Assembly: GCF_052857255.1 (NCBI RefSeq)
Contig: NC_135498.1
Location: 166,031,255-166,095,254 of the forward strand
Source: Amblyomma americanum
Lineage: Eukaryota > Arthropoda > Arachnida > Ixodida > Ixodidae
Length of the DNA: 64,000 nucleotides
Reading direction: 5' to 3'
In this document: positions 45,096-56,920 of the stretch, in pieces
How the letters are laid out: each line of letters starts with the position of its first letter
Position numbering within the stretch: position 1 is the first letter of the stretch
Notes under the pieces: generated by a model
What the model was told of the DNA's origin: nothing
Seen by the model: the letters and a program-made list of their open reading frames with translations, nothing else
Database searches by the model: none
Translations under genes and position numbers: made by a program

Positions 45096-48000
45096 TTGCA
45101 AACTTCCTGTTCGTTCTGTCAGTACGGGGGAAATATGGCGGTGCAGTGGACTGCACGGCGTCTGCACGGCGTCTGCACAGCGTCAGCTTTGTATAGTTAG
45201 CTTTCACACTGCTGCATCAAACTAACCACATAGACCATGAACCAGTGTCAGCAAGCACCTAAATGTATTTTCCAGCTGAAGAAGAATATATTTAAGAGTC
45301 TAAAAAGCATAGGCGCCGCAAAAATAGCGTGGATCTGAAAAGCGCGAAATTTTAATTACCTTGATTTGCTGGAAATTATGCAAGGTTTGGGAAACCTCGC
45401 AACCACTACTACACTTGTTATGACAGAGGAGAAAAAGAGAGAGAATCAAGAACAGGATAACGAAAACTGCTATCGTGAGTGTATATTCTCTAAGGGAGGA
45501 ATAAAATATACAGTTCTTCGCTGCCAAACAGTGTTATCCACGAATTTAGAATGCATTTATTTACTCATTTGTAGATGTGGTATTCTTTCATGATTTATGT
45601 CGCGTGTATTAAGCGTTCTTTCCAACTTCAAAAGGCTGCGTCCTACGCCCCGCTTGGAGGCACCCAATTTCGCTGGCTGCATGTCTATATGGGTGTCCTG
45701 TAGATCAATAAACAATGAGCTCTAGAGAAGTTGTGTTATCTTAGGGAGCGTAGCAAACAATACCACAGACCAAAAGTTAGAAATCATTTGTCCTGTATCG
45801 CCCGTCATTTTGCTTATTTTGTTTCTGCGTTACTCACGGGGCTAAAAGCATTAAAGTTCGGAAGAGCGATATGTACTAACAGTGTAAAAAAAAACACGTT
45901 CTGGCAGTTTCGTCGGTATATAATTTTAGTTAAAGCATTTTGCAACCTCTTGCAAAAAACCGGCTACACAATATTCCGGGCTTATGCGAGGAATGCTGTA
46001 TCAGCCTTGTGAAGCGCGTTTGTAGAAAATTGAAAAGAAGTTTTTGCATTACAGGCAAAAACTTTTTCTTTCTAGGTGCAAACAATCCGGAAGGAAAGCA
46101 CAAAAATCGCCAGAAAGATATCTCTCTTGGAAATGGAGTTTGGGAAGTCTCTTCGAAGCGAACACGAACCGTGTGACCAGCCATGCAGGAAGTCCTCTGA
46201 TATGACTTTTTTCAATGACGTTAGGTTATCAGATATGTAAAATTGTTCGTGGGCAAAAAACTAATGAAAGAAAGTGAGTCATATCGAGCAACTTTGAGAG
46301 AGTACACGTCATGACCATGAGATCTCTGTTCAGAGTGGCGTATGCAGTTTCTGCGACGTAACGAACTGCACAAACAGCGGCAGTAGTGCTTTTGTATTTT
46401 AAGAGAGAATCAAAAAGTGGGATCCTGGACGGACTTAAGTGTTGCATTGAAGTCGACCACCTGAAGGGCGGCTGTTAGAAGTAAAATGAATAGAATGATA
46501 GACGGTATGGAAAAAATGACAGGGGGTAGGATGTGAGAGGACAGATGGAAGGAATAAAGGCTATTTTTACCTTGTATACAAAAAGCACATAGGTCTACTG
46601 CTAATCATATACGCACACAAGAAGAAGTAATCGACATTCCCGCATCGTTGCTGTGTACATGAGAGATTGCTGAAAAAAATACATTACATCTGTATACATA
46701 TCATGCATACACATGTAATTACATCACCTGTATACATGCCATGTATACACATAAATATGAACTGAAAAGGAGGATCTAGTGTTTTAGAGCTACTGTAGCA
46801 CGGCCGACACAGTGCATGACTAGGAGATCATTGGGGAGGTCACTGCTCTGCAGCGGGCATCCCGTCGGTGACAGCCATGAAGATAACAGTCCTTTGTAAG
46901 ACTTGGGCTGTAGAAAGGTTGCGGGGCACATTCTAGCTACAGTGGTGGAACGGATAACAGGCCTCTAGTAACAGCTTTTGTAGAGAAAGAACTTTCGATC
47001 TGTACAAGGAGTTTCGACTCACACACAATTCGTTGCGTGTCGTCCCTTGTCCCGTTTCAACGCGGTATTCTCAGTCATGTTTACGATTCACCAATTTCGC
47101 CAGCTCCAGACTGTTATAAAAAAGTTTTGGTTTTGGAGCAGTAAAATTGACACTTGTTACGAGGCGTTCTATCTTCTGTAGCAGGAAGAATTGTGTTCCA
47201 TTACAATACTTCATCTCCTGGGACAATTAAAAGAAGAGAATTCTAAATGCAAAATTTCCGCTTTTCATGGGCAAGTGCTAATCTCCATCACCGCCATTAC
47301 TTGGTTAAGTTCACATTCGAAACGCTGTCTAATCAGAGTGTTAGTTAATTTAAAAGCCGTAAAGTAATCAAATGCCGAAACCTTTTATTAACGCAGTTTT
47401 TTAATATAACGTAAGAATTAACTATTGCAATGAATGTATCCGCAGATCACCTGACGTCAGTCTTGTATTTATGATAAAGGTTTTTGCTCTCATCAAAAGC
47501 ATCGCCATCGGTTTTCTGTGGCAGTCGTAAATGTTTGATGCGATCGATGGAAACACTTTAAAAGAAAGATTTTGCTACATATTAGAAGAATGGACCATTA
47601 CCTTCAGTATTTCCACAACAGTGTCTTACAATGATTTCAATTTTCAAAACTTCTCTGGCGAGAATCTTGGACATGTTTCATTCAGAATGAAGGCATAACG
47701 ATATACAAGAAACTACGCAGAGAGCAACACTGATCACATCGTTGAAGGCAAACCCTTCAGCTTTCATTTTTTAACTTCTTTCTATGATTCTATTTAATAT
47801 AATGCACGTTCGAGCTTGCTATTAGAGGGGAACAGAGTGGTTTAGTGCAGGCAAAACGAAGCAAGAAAGTTAATGAAACGAAGAGCGCCAGCTGGTTCTA
47901 TAACGTGAGCAGGACAATCTTTTTTTTTTCAACAACATCGCAGCGCCTGGTGAAAAGCGCCGCCACTACAATTCGGTCGCACACCCGTGCGTTATCGACA

Positions 48001-48436
48001 AGACCTAGCAATTTTAGAGTTCAGGCATCGGAGCCCAACGCTGCAATGTAAACCCCTAAGCGGGCCTATGATACTACCGTATTTCAAAGACAATCAGCGC
48101 AGCCATCTCCACAACCGTTTTTTGTTCTCTTCACATCAACGATGCCTGGGCGCTTTAAACTTTTACTTTGTTAGTGGCAATTCTACTTGAATTGTTTGCG
48201 CTTCTTTAAATGGTCAAAAACAAATGCAGCCGTGACTGATGTCGTTCATAGTGAAGTCTATATCATAGCGCATCAGATTGATCAGCCCAGACATGTAAAC
48301 GGGAGGAGTGCTACCCGTCTATTTTTGTGTGCTGTCCCATGCGTTTTGCTATGAACTACAAATATGCTATTCCCCAAAATTGCTGTAAAGCGTTAAAAAA
48401 TGTGGTACTTGAGGAAAGAAAATGCTGCAGTAACTG
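45096..48436. other. No recognised gene
   Basis: Mostly AT-rich. A minus frame at 45527-45300 has one hydrophobic stretch (LTIAVFVILFLILSLFLLC) with CAAATCAAG|GTAATT after it, but no family match. Contains the TATACA repeat at 46675-46755. Confidence 0.4.
46675..46755. repeat. Short tandem duplication, TATACA-rich
   Basis: ATTACATCTGTATACATATC...CATACACATGTA and ATTACATCACCTGTATACATGC...ATACACATAA are two diverged copies of a ~37-base unit. Confidence 0.5.
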
Positions 48437-48612
48437 TCTCACTTCTCAGTGGACCCCGCAACTGCGCAATGAGGGAAGGGAGGAAAGTTGGGGTGAAAGA
48501 AGAGAGAGAGAAAGAGGTGCCGTAGTAGAGGGCTCTGGAATAATTTCCACCACCAGGGGATCTTCAGCGTGCACCGCTTTTGCGTTCCGCCTCCATCGAA
48601 ACGCAGCCGCCG
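48437..48612 (-). mobile_element. SINE, second family, truncated
   Basis: The minus strand has GACCGCGGCGGCTGCGTTTC, then CGGAATTATTCC-like (TTATTCCAGAGCCCTC) and CTCTTTCACCCCAAC near the end. This is the body of the SINE at 44643-44972. The tRNA-like head is missing, so the copy is truncated at 48612. Confidence 0.65.
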
Positions 48613-49439
48613 CGGTCTTTATCATTCACCAAGAGCGCCAGCCAGCATCAGTTCATGAAACTGCAAGAACATTCTCCAAACAACGCTCAACGTGCATCTG
48701 TGCTGCGTGAATCTTGTTGCGGGTGATGACACATTCGCAATGGTGCATCGAGACGAGTGCACAGAATCGAACGCAGAGAAGACGCAGCAAAGAAAAACTG
48801 CGCCGCAAGACAGCGCGTCGGCAATCCTGTAGGCGATGCAGTTGCTCGAGTTGGACTCGATGGTTTTGTTATCCGCCATCCGCTTCTTGTCCAAAATGAA
48901 TCAAAATGCGCAGTTTCTAGCAGACGGCTTTTCCTTTTGTTCCAAACACATTTCCTTTAATGAGAGATGAAAAATACGACAATGCGATCGGTGGATATGG
49001 ATTGCGCAGCATGGCGGACATTGTTCGCGGTAGTAGGTAGCTAAAATACGATTAGTTAATAGTAAATGACTAACTTTTAAGAGTTTTTTTTGCGTTATCA
49101 AGATAATTCTAATACGAAAAAATGATAAATACCGGCGCATCACTTGAAAATCCATGCTCATTAACTCTGCATTTATTATCCGCATGTCTTCTACACGGTA
49201 GAAGAAAAAAGTAATCGAACACAATTACAATTACTCCATCTGAAATGTAACGGACTGCAGTGGTTATTTCCGGCCCCTAAAAGTAATTTAACAATAACAG
49301 AAAAGTAAGCACTGACTGTTGCATTATTTTCCTTCCGACATTTATTGCCTTTGCGCAGATTTACTGAAACTAGTCAGCTATTGAGGCTTGGTTGGTTTTT
49401 GTTACACGTTGTTAATTGTCAAAAGAGATTGTTTTTAGT

Positions 49440-49800
49440 AGTAGTAGCCCCTAATTTCCCTTCGTTTCATCGTGAACAGATGAGCAGCTGCACTGAACAC
49501 TCTCTCATATATGCACTATAGGGAAGGGCGGTATTGTAACGTGTGGACACCTTGCGCACCAGCTCCTAGTTGCGCAATGCTTCGATGCTAGTGCCCAAGT
49601 CCTGTATGAAGTGCTGCGCTTTGTTGTCGCTCCGCGTTCTGCGTGGAAGTTTGGAGTAGAGGCGGGTTAGTTGCTGTATCATCTGACACGAAGGGGCCAC
49701 TACAAAGCGATCACGTAATATTTCTTCAGACGAAAACTGCCGCAGAAGACGGTGTCGGACCGGTTCTGGTCCGGATATGATCACGCGCGTTCTTCTCCGC
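49440..49800 (-). pseudogene. hAT transposase C-terminal relic
   Basis: The minus strand at about 49510-49440 reads ERVFSAAAHLFTMKRREIRG, the dimerisation-region signature (ERxFSAA...KR..L/I) of hAT transposases. Upstream on the same strand a 72-codon frame (49784-49566) reads RHRLLRQFSSEEILRDRFVV, plausibly the preceding part. A stop and frameshift separate them. Clustered GTAAT/ATTAC motifs at 49200-49310 and 49910-50060 may be the subterminal repeats. TIRs and an 8-bp duplication were not identified. Confidence 0.5.
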
Positions 49801-50060
49801 AGGATCTCTGTTTTCGATATGTCACGAAGGAAACACCACCGCTAGCATCAGTATTTAGCGCCAGGATGAGCATCTCACAGCTGTGTCACTGGTTACGACT
49901 TTTTGAAAAAGGTAACTGATTACCAGTTATGAATTAGAGAAAAAGGCAATGTAATTATCTGAAACGTTACCGTTAGCAACCATAATCGATAGATTAGAAG
50001 ATTGTAAGCAAATTTATTTGGTTACGAGTAATCAATTACTTGTAATGCGCTACGTACAAC

Positions 50061-51904
50061 TTTTTATATCTGCTGACTCTTACCGTACCCACTTGTGCCA
50101 GAAGCCGATCTGCAGCCAAAATGAGTGGTAACAAGGGCAGTGCATCTCACCTCTTTGCCCTGCGATGGCCACAGACAAGCCGAGATAAGGCACAGCGGGC
50201 AGGGACCGCAACAAGAGCAGGCGAGCCCGTGTGCCAATATCGAGCGGTATACCACGAAGCCTGCTTCCCGTCCAGCTCACGGGACATGTCTGACCATGGT
50301 GTTTACGCGAGCAGCCACGACAGGAAAACATCAAGGGTAAAGTGTAAACGGGGAACGGGGTGGGGGGGGGGAGTAATTCGTTCACCTGAAAATTGCGCAC
50401 AACGAATAGTGCGAAATGAAGGTTTCCAGGCAAATTATTCACAGTCAACAGTGAATATGAAGCTTACAACGCAGCCTCTAGAAAGCACGCTGTGCCTCTC
50501 AGATGACGGGAGTAAAGTTGTTTGGCCTCCAAAGGCGCTGTTTATCTTCCTTGCACCAGAGGTGCCCCGTCAGAAACGGTTGGTTAACTTGACTGACTGT
50601 AGGTTTCCATCGAACCAGGGGCGCCCTGTCAGAGGTGTTAAGGGAGTACAAATTGAAGTTGTATATACGAAAATTTACATTAAACACAAGTTGATGCACA
50701 AGAGACATTTTAAGCGGCAATAATGTTAAGCAGCAAAAAGTGGAACTAGGTAACCCTAAGTGAGGCCCGTACTCGGCATAGCCGAAGATGCATCACATCT
50801 GACCGTAGCCCAGAACCCTTTTTCGCGGCTCGGCGGCCTGGTTTTAAAGACATAATGGCCCGGCCCATACTCGGAAGCGGCCAATCATGTCGAATTGCAT
50901 GATTGGTTAAACAAATGTATGGCCTACCCTCCAATTTCCGTAAGGTACATAACCCTCTCCCTAAAGTACACAAAAAATGGACATCAAATTCACTTTAAAA
51001 AAACAATATTCTAGGAAGGCGCCACGACCATTGGTCCACTGGTTTGCCTGCCCCGCCCGGCAGCTTTTTCAGTATTACCAAAACACTCTCTCCCGCAGAA
51101 AAAGAAAAGCAATAACAAACACACAGTTGTGCCAGCACGTGCAATCGGTTTCGTCGAAGCTCGTCAACCCTGACGCCGTCCCGCAATTAGGGCTGTCACC
51201 GGACTACAGCGGGGCACTCCCGCTGTGAGCAAATTCCAGCTCGGTCCCGAGTTTTGCAGGTGGCTTAGCTGTTCCCGGGCCTACCAGCTAGCTAACGCCT
51301 CATCGATACCCAGTCGGTGGGGTTATCTCAAATCTGGCCGTCGCTGCCCATTCGTCATTTTTATTGCCCCCCTCCTCGACAAGCCTGCCATTTTTAAAAA
51401 TCTTCCAAACAAGACGTTCGTCGCAAGGTCGCGTCACGTGTGGTGTCTATCAAGACTAGGGGGACCACCGGCTTGAAGCGGCTCTGGAGGGAGAGAACAA
51501 TGCGCGCGGCTGCCGCTGCCAGGGGTGCTTGACACTGAGACGGACGCTTCTATTCAGCGCGCTCCGCCGCCGCCTGCCGCCAGGGGGGTTCAAGGGGAGG
51601 CTGCAACGGTGGGGCGCCGAGACCGGGCGACCGGTCCTAATGACCACGAGCATCTCCGGTCTCTTACAAAGGGGCACACATTTTTGAAAACGCACACCTC
51701 CATTAAGGCTTTCCAGGATCAGAGTGTAGTCGGGGGCGTAGGGTTAGCACCGGCGTGGGCCCTTCCCACAAAGCTGTCGCTCGTCAGTGCTCAGAAAACA
51801 AAGAAAAAACGATAAAGGCAATGTGCCGTACACAAAGAAATCATCATATATGCGCGTATGAATTTAGATTAAAAAATATTAGGGCCATAATTAAATGCAA
51901 CCTT
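50061..51904. other. No recognised gene
   Basis: GC-rich in 50100-50330 and 51470-51660. A plus frame of 200 codons (50121-50723) has no domain. AAAGGCAATGTGCCGTACAC at 51814 recurs at 56820 (AAAGGCAAGGTGCCGTACAC). Confidence 0.35.
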
Positions 51905-52105
51905 CAATTGCTTCACGAACACACAGTCAGGGAGCAATTATTTATTAGCACCCGCCAAAGCGCAGTCATACGGCTACAAAGGAGAGCTACAGCTTTGAAG
52001 GAAGCTTCGCAGTTGAAGAAAAATTCCTCCTGGTCCGGGGTTCGAATCCGGGACCGCCGCCTCTCCGGGGCCGTCGCTCTACCCACTGTGCTAGCCAGGA
52101 AGGCT
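51905..52105 (-). mobile_element. tRNA-derived SINE, third type
   Basis: The minus strand: CTTCCTGGCTAGCACAGTGG (box A region), GGTCCCGGATTCGAACCCCG (box B region), GACCAGGAGGAATTTTTCTT, then a body ending in AATAAATAATTGC. The head could fold as a tRNA-like structure, with CCTTCCTGG opposite CCAGGAGG. Continuous with a SINE body, so not a tRNA gene. Confidence 0.6.
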
Positions 52106-52321
52106 GGCGAATGACAGGGCGAAGCAGCTTTCATCAACAGCTCGCAGTGGGAAGAGTTAAGTCCACTCTCCAATTTCATTCCAAGGCACGCAAGACTGCG
52201 GACGTTGATCGGCATCCGGCCTGATGCGTGGACTGCTCGTGTTTGCTAACCAACGGAGAAACGGGCAGCGGCTCGACAACGATAATTTGATTATTTGATA
52301 ATTTCATACTTTGATAATTTG

Positions 52322-53061
52322 ATGCCCTCCCTTAAGGAGGACGACGATAACATAATTGAACGGGTACCCTCGCCACCGACTGAAGCGCTCCCTCATGCCC
52401 TGGAGGCACAAGTGGCCGCTATCGAAAACATTGCTGCACAGCTTCCTCAACTCATAAATGCTGCCATTGCCGCCCAGATGGATACCATACCTTCCCGCAT
52501 CACGCGCTTGGTATCAGTCCTAATAATAGTAATATTAATTGGTTTTTGTGGAAAGGAAATGACGCAGTATCTGTCTCATATATCGTTGGACACCTGAACC
52601 GCACCGTACGGGAAGGGATAAAGGAGGGAGTGAAAGAAGAAAGGAAGAAAGAGGTGCCGTAGTGGAGGGCTCCGGAATAATTTCGACCACCTGGGGATCT
52701 TTAACGTGCACTGACATCGCACAGCACACGGGCGCCTTAGCGTTTTTCCTCCATAAAAACGCAGCCGCTGCGGTCGGGTTCGAACCCGGGAACTCTGGAT
52801 CAGTAGTCGAGCGCCCAGCCACTGAACCACCGCGGCGGGTCAGTTTTAACCCAGAAATGGATTCTCGAACACCCACATCTCTCTAAACGTGTAGGACCCC
52901 GTAGGTTCACCACACGCCCCACAAAACTCTCTCGTCGTATTGACGATTCCGATAACGAGAAATGCGCCATCCGCATGGCTTCGGGCTGCAGTGGATCGAA
53001 CCTCTTTAACACAGTAGCATCCTCTACCCCCTCAACCCCTGATCATGGCCCCCAATCCTAG
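52322..53061 (+). pseudogene. LINE ORF1 interrupted by a SINE
   Basis: Part 1 starts MPSLKEDDDNIIERV and has ALEAQVAAIENIAAQLPQLI, a short coiled coil. Part 2, after the SINE (52524-52839), reads QKWILEHPHLSKRVGPRRF, basic, to a TAG at 53059-53061. TCAGT opens the duplicated target on both sides, and both sides are in the same frame. The only evident lesion is thus the SINE. ORF1 proteins of this group usually bind RNA; zinc knuckles were not seen, so the copy may be 5'-truncated. Confidence 0.6.
52524..52839 (-). mobile_element. SINE, second family, inside LINE ORF1
   Basis: Minus strand: CCGCCGCGGTGGTTCAGTGG (box A region), CCCGGGTTCGAACCCGACCG (box B region), GGCGCCCGTGTGCTGTGCGA, GGAATTATTCC-like and GAGACAGATACTGCG parts, ending in a TAATATTAC tail. 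Same family as 44643-44972. Flanks TCAGTCCTAA (52514-52523) and TCAGTTTTAA (52840-52849), 8 of 10. Confidence 0.88.
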
Positions 53062-56000
53062 ATCGCGAGCATCGACACAAACACATCCCTTCACAGTAAC
53101 CCAGTGGAATTGCAGGGGTTTCAAGGACCGGCAGAAGCGAGCCCACTTTCGCCTTTACCTTGAAACCTTCTTTGAGTTCCTCGTGGCCCTAGTCGCCCTT
53201 CAGGAACCCGGAGCCAACATCAAACTCACTAATTATCAGACTTTCCAGGGGAACACAAAAACCTGCATCCTAGTTCACAAAGACTACACAGCACAAGAGG
53301 TCAACCTCCCTTCGACCCCGAATACTCCTAAGTCATGGTGATGGTCTTACTTTTGCGGAGCAAAGACCCCCGATTCATGTGCTTAATATACACTGCCCCC
53401 CAGAATTAAGACGTAACTTTTTCTAAGCTCTTTACAGATGCAATGCGCGTGGCTGGACGCGACCCCCTACTCATTGTAGGAGATTTCAACGCTCCATGCC
53501 GGCAATGGGGCTACCTTAGGGAGGAACCCCGAGGCAGGAAATTGGCGGAACTAATTTCGACTCTCGGTGTAACCCTCCATACCGGTCCGGCCAACCCCAC
53601 TCGCATGGGCAACTCAGTAACCAGGGATACATGCCCACATCTGACTTTTACCCGCAATATTCGGCACGCCGAATGGCTTAACACCCAAGACACCCTTGGC
53701 AGTGACCACTGCATCATTAATACGACTATTTACGCACGCCCCTTAAACGCCGCACAACGCAAGCACATATTCCCGATTGGACAAAGTTCCGCTCGACACC
53801 TCCCTCTGTCGATATTGTTCGGTCGGGATATGAAAAATGGCAGACCTCTCTAATCACAACTCTCCGCAAAAACGAACATTGTCTTCAGCTCACTGTTTCC
53901 AACCCCTATGTAGACAACTATCTTCTCCATCTTTGGGAGGCCCACCGCAATCTCACCAAACGATGGAAAAAGCAGGAACACAACAAGAAACTCAGACACC
54001 ACATTCTTGAACTCACCCACAAGGCTGCCGACTATGCTGCTCAGTTAGCCGACACTAACTGGGTTGATCGATGCAACACTGCTGCGCGCCAGATGTCTGG
54101 CCGCAACACCTGGCGTATGTTTCGTGCACTTATTGACTCCAATCAAACGCGTGCAGAAACGGCGCGACACCTACAACGTCCAATGCATAACTTTCCCGGT
54201 ACTACAACACAACTAGCCCGAACATTATGTGACAGATATCTCTGTACCACAGTGGGCCCTCGCCTTTCTCAACGCTCATACATAGGGCAAACAAATCTGG
54301 AGCTGGACACCAAGCTCCATGATTTGAAGGAGGCCCCAGCCATATTGAAACGTGGTACTGCACCGGGCCGGGACAGGGTTACCGTCAAACTTCTGGCCAA
54401 TCTTCCGGATGCAGCCTATCGTACCCTCCTTGAATTCTTCAACCATATATGGCTTGGAGATATTCCTCTCCCCACGGATTGGAAAACAGCCTTAGTGATG
54501 TTTATTCCTAAGGCTGGCAAGCCAATTGACGTGGAGCACCTGCGCCCTATACCACTCACATCGTGTGTCGGCAAACTGATGGAGACTATGGTGCGAGACA
54601 GGTTGTCCACTTACCTCGAAACACATCACACTTTTGCAGACACTATGTTTGGTTTCCGACCACAGAAATCCGCACAAGACATCCTTCTACAACTCCATCG
54701 TCACATATTAGAGTCCCAAGAAATCCTTCACAATGACAAGGCAGTCCTGGCCTTGGATTTGAAAGGAGCCTTTGATAACGTGAAACATGAAGAAATACTC
54801 AACCACCTCCAAGATACCAACTGTGGTCAGAATACATACCGATATATCTAGCAATTTCACACGGATCGACAGGCCTACAATCGATTTCAAGACAAGGAAC
54901 ATGGACCCACAGTGTGCGGTTTTGTCTTCCTTCCTCTTCAACCTCGCAATGAAAGACCTTCCCTCAAAATTAAGCTTTATGCCCGGCATCTGATTTGCCC
55001 TATATGCGGATATCTCTATCTGGGCAAGATAAGTCAATCTCGGACAGATTCAGACCTGCCTACAACAGGCAGCGGAGGCAGTGGACACTTACGCTGCATA
55101 CTGCGGTCTCCAGTGTGCTCCCATCAAATCTGAATTTGTCCATATTCGACCCTCTCCTCCGGACGACACTTCAATTCACCTCACACTCCCTTCGGTTCCG
55201 ATGAGAGAGGACAAGGAGATCCGCATCCTCGGTCTCTTTATTCACCAACAACGAAGACCGGACACAAAACTCGTAAAACTCCGCATGTAGGGTGATCAGG
55301 TGGGCCGTATGGTCCGCCGAGTCTCCTACAAGCATGGGGGGTTACGAAGCAAAGATACCTTGCGGCTGGCATATGCCTTTTTAACGAGTAGAATTCTCTA
55401 CTCAACCCCCTACCTTCAAATGCGCAAACACGACGAGGACCAGCTCGAGGTCACGCACCGCAAAGTCATCAAACGGGCTCTTGACCTCCCCATTACCACA
55501 TCTAACCAGCGTTTGTTGGATCTGGGGGTGGTCAAGACATATCCGGAACTCCTTGATGCCTATCTCGTCTACCAATATACGCGCCTGTCACAAACGCCAT
55601 CCGGTCGCCACATTCTTGACAGACTCCACATCCAACACACTATCACCTTTGAGGAACGTGTACGAGCGCCAGAACCCTGGAGACGCGCCCTCAGGGTCCG
55701 ACCCATTCCCCGCAACATGTCACACTCTGACCACAATGGCCGTCGCCAGGCGCGTGCGGAAGCACTGGAGCGACATTATGGTCGACAACAACACGTGTAC
55801 TACGTGGAAATTGCCGGCCACCACCCCACCGTGGAGGGTGGTTCACCGCAGCAGCGGTTCACAATACCACCACAGTGGCAGAACTCACTTCTCGTGCCTA
55901 CAGCACAACACACGCGGAGGAAATCGCGATTGCGCTCACACTCTCTGTCCCACAAGTGAAACACATCATTACCGACTCGATAGGGGCCTGTCGGAACTAT

Positions 56001-56578
56001 GAGCTGGGTTGGATACCTCCTCTCGCCTGGCGCATCCTACAAAATTGTGTCGGTCCAGCGACCCTCCAAACTGTAACCTCCTCTGGGCTCCCGGCCACCA
56101 GGGACTCCAGGGCAATGAGTTAGCCGATCAGGCGGCCCGCGCGCTCTCTCCCCGGGCACTCACACTTTCTCAGAAAGCCTACTCCGAGCCTATCCAATCT
56201 CTAATTCCATTCAAATACATCACTACATATTATAAGGACAGTCATCGTCGCTTTACGGAACCTTGTAAGGGTCTCCGGAGAGCAGACGAACGGCTTCTCA
56301 AAGTTTTTACAAATACAACAATGCTGTGCCCGATAGCATTCAAACACTTCAATTCAGAATTTCATGGTGGCTGCAGGCTGTGCGGAGCGACATTCTCGGA
56401 CGTTTTTCATATAGCCTGGGCCTGCCCTTCCAATCCCCACCTTTCCCAATCCTTCATCTCCCACCCTTCTAGGGAGGCCTGGGAGGTGGCGCTCCTCAGC
56501 TGCCATGACCTACAGTCCCAACGGACCTTGGTCGCCAGGGCACGAGTGATGCTAGACGCCATTGGGGCTCAGGAATAG
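53045..56578 (+). pseudogene. LINE ORF2 (endonuclease-RT-RNase H)
   Basis: Endonuclease: VTQWNCRGFKDRQKRAHFRL at the start, LIVGDFNAPCRQWGY (about 53460), GSDHCIINT (about 53700). RT: GTAPGRDRVTVKLL (54355), TSCVGKLMETMVRDRLSTYL (54560), DLKGAFDNVKHEEIL (54755), YAD-ISIW at 55003 where a second D is missing. RNase H: THAEEIAIALTL (55910), TDSIGACRN, WAPGHQGLQGNELADQAAR (56085-56140). C-terminal CRLCGATFSDVFHIAWAC (56370). A stop at 53339 and at least five frame changes make it inactive. ATG at 53045 overlaps the end of ORF1, consistent with coupled translation. Confidence 0.85.
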
Positions 56579-56739
56579 GGGCGCCACCTAGATTCGTGAG
56601 GACCTTGGCCATAGGGCCTGGGCCTAAACACCTCCTTGTACATAAAGTTTACCACCACCACCACAACCATGCATGACAGAAGAAATGCAGCATATAAAAA
56701 GCCTTTCTATCCGGCCTACCAAAGAATGTTTCACCATTT

Positions 56740-56920
56740 TTGACATAAAATGTCATTTGTTATTTTGATGTCCTTCCTCCCCTGATGTAATGCCTCTTGC
56801 AGGGGTAGAAAAACTGCCAAAGGCAAGGTGCCGTACACAGAGAAATGGTCAAAGATTGTTTGTTGTTAATAAATGATGATGATGATGATGATGATAGTGG
56901 TGGTAGTGGTGGTGTTAAAG
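56740..56920 (+). repeat. LINE-like 3' end with GAT/GGT microsatellite
   Basis: GTCCTTCCTCCCCTGATGTAATGCC, AAAGGCAAGGTGCCGTACACAG and TTAATAAATGATGATGATGA precede (GAT)n then (GGT)n to 56915. The AATAAA plus triplet tail suggests the 3' end of a different LINE. A shared AAAGGCAAKGTGCCGTACAC box at 51814 supports a repeat family. Confidence 0.45.

Larger units (their letters stand above)
52275..56680 (+). mobile_element. I/R1-like LINE, nearly full length
   Basis: About 4.1 kb of element plus one SINE. It contains an ORF1 (52322-53061, split), ORF2 (53045-56578, damaged) with endonuclease, RT, RNase H and a C-terminal cysteine region, and a short 3' untranslated part ending in (CCA)n at 56651-56664. 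ORF1 and ORF2 overlap by 17 bases. The 5' end is near repeated GATAATTTGA units (52280-52318). Flanking target duplications were not found. Confidence 0.8.

Noticed and set aside
48622..48894. Minus-strand frame as a cysteine-rich protein
   Set aside because: It adjoins a truncated SINE, and the cysteines fit no known pattern.
50121..50723. 200-codon plus-strand frame as a gene
   Set aside because: Composition is non-protein-like and no motif is present; it is probably a chance frame in GC-rich DNA.
52020..52105. tRNA gene on the minus strand
   Set aside because: The head resembles a tRNA but is continuous with a SINE body and tail.
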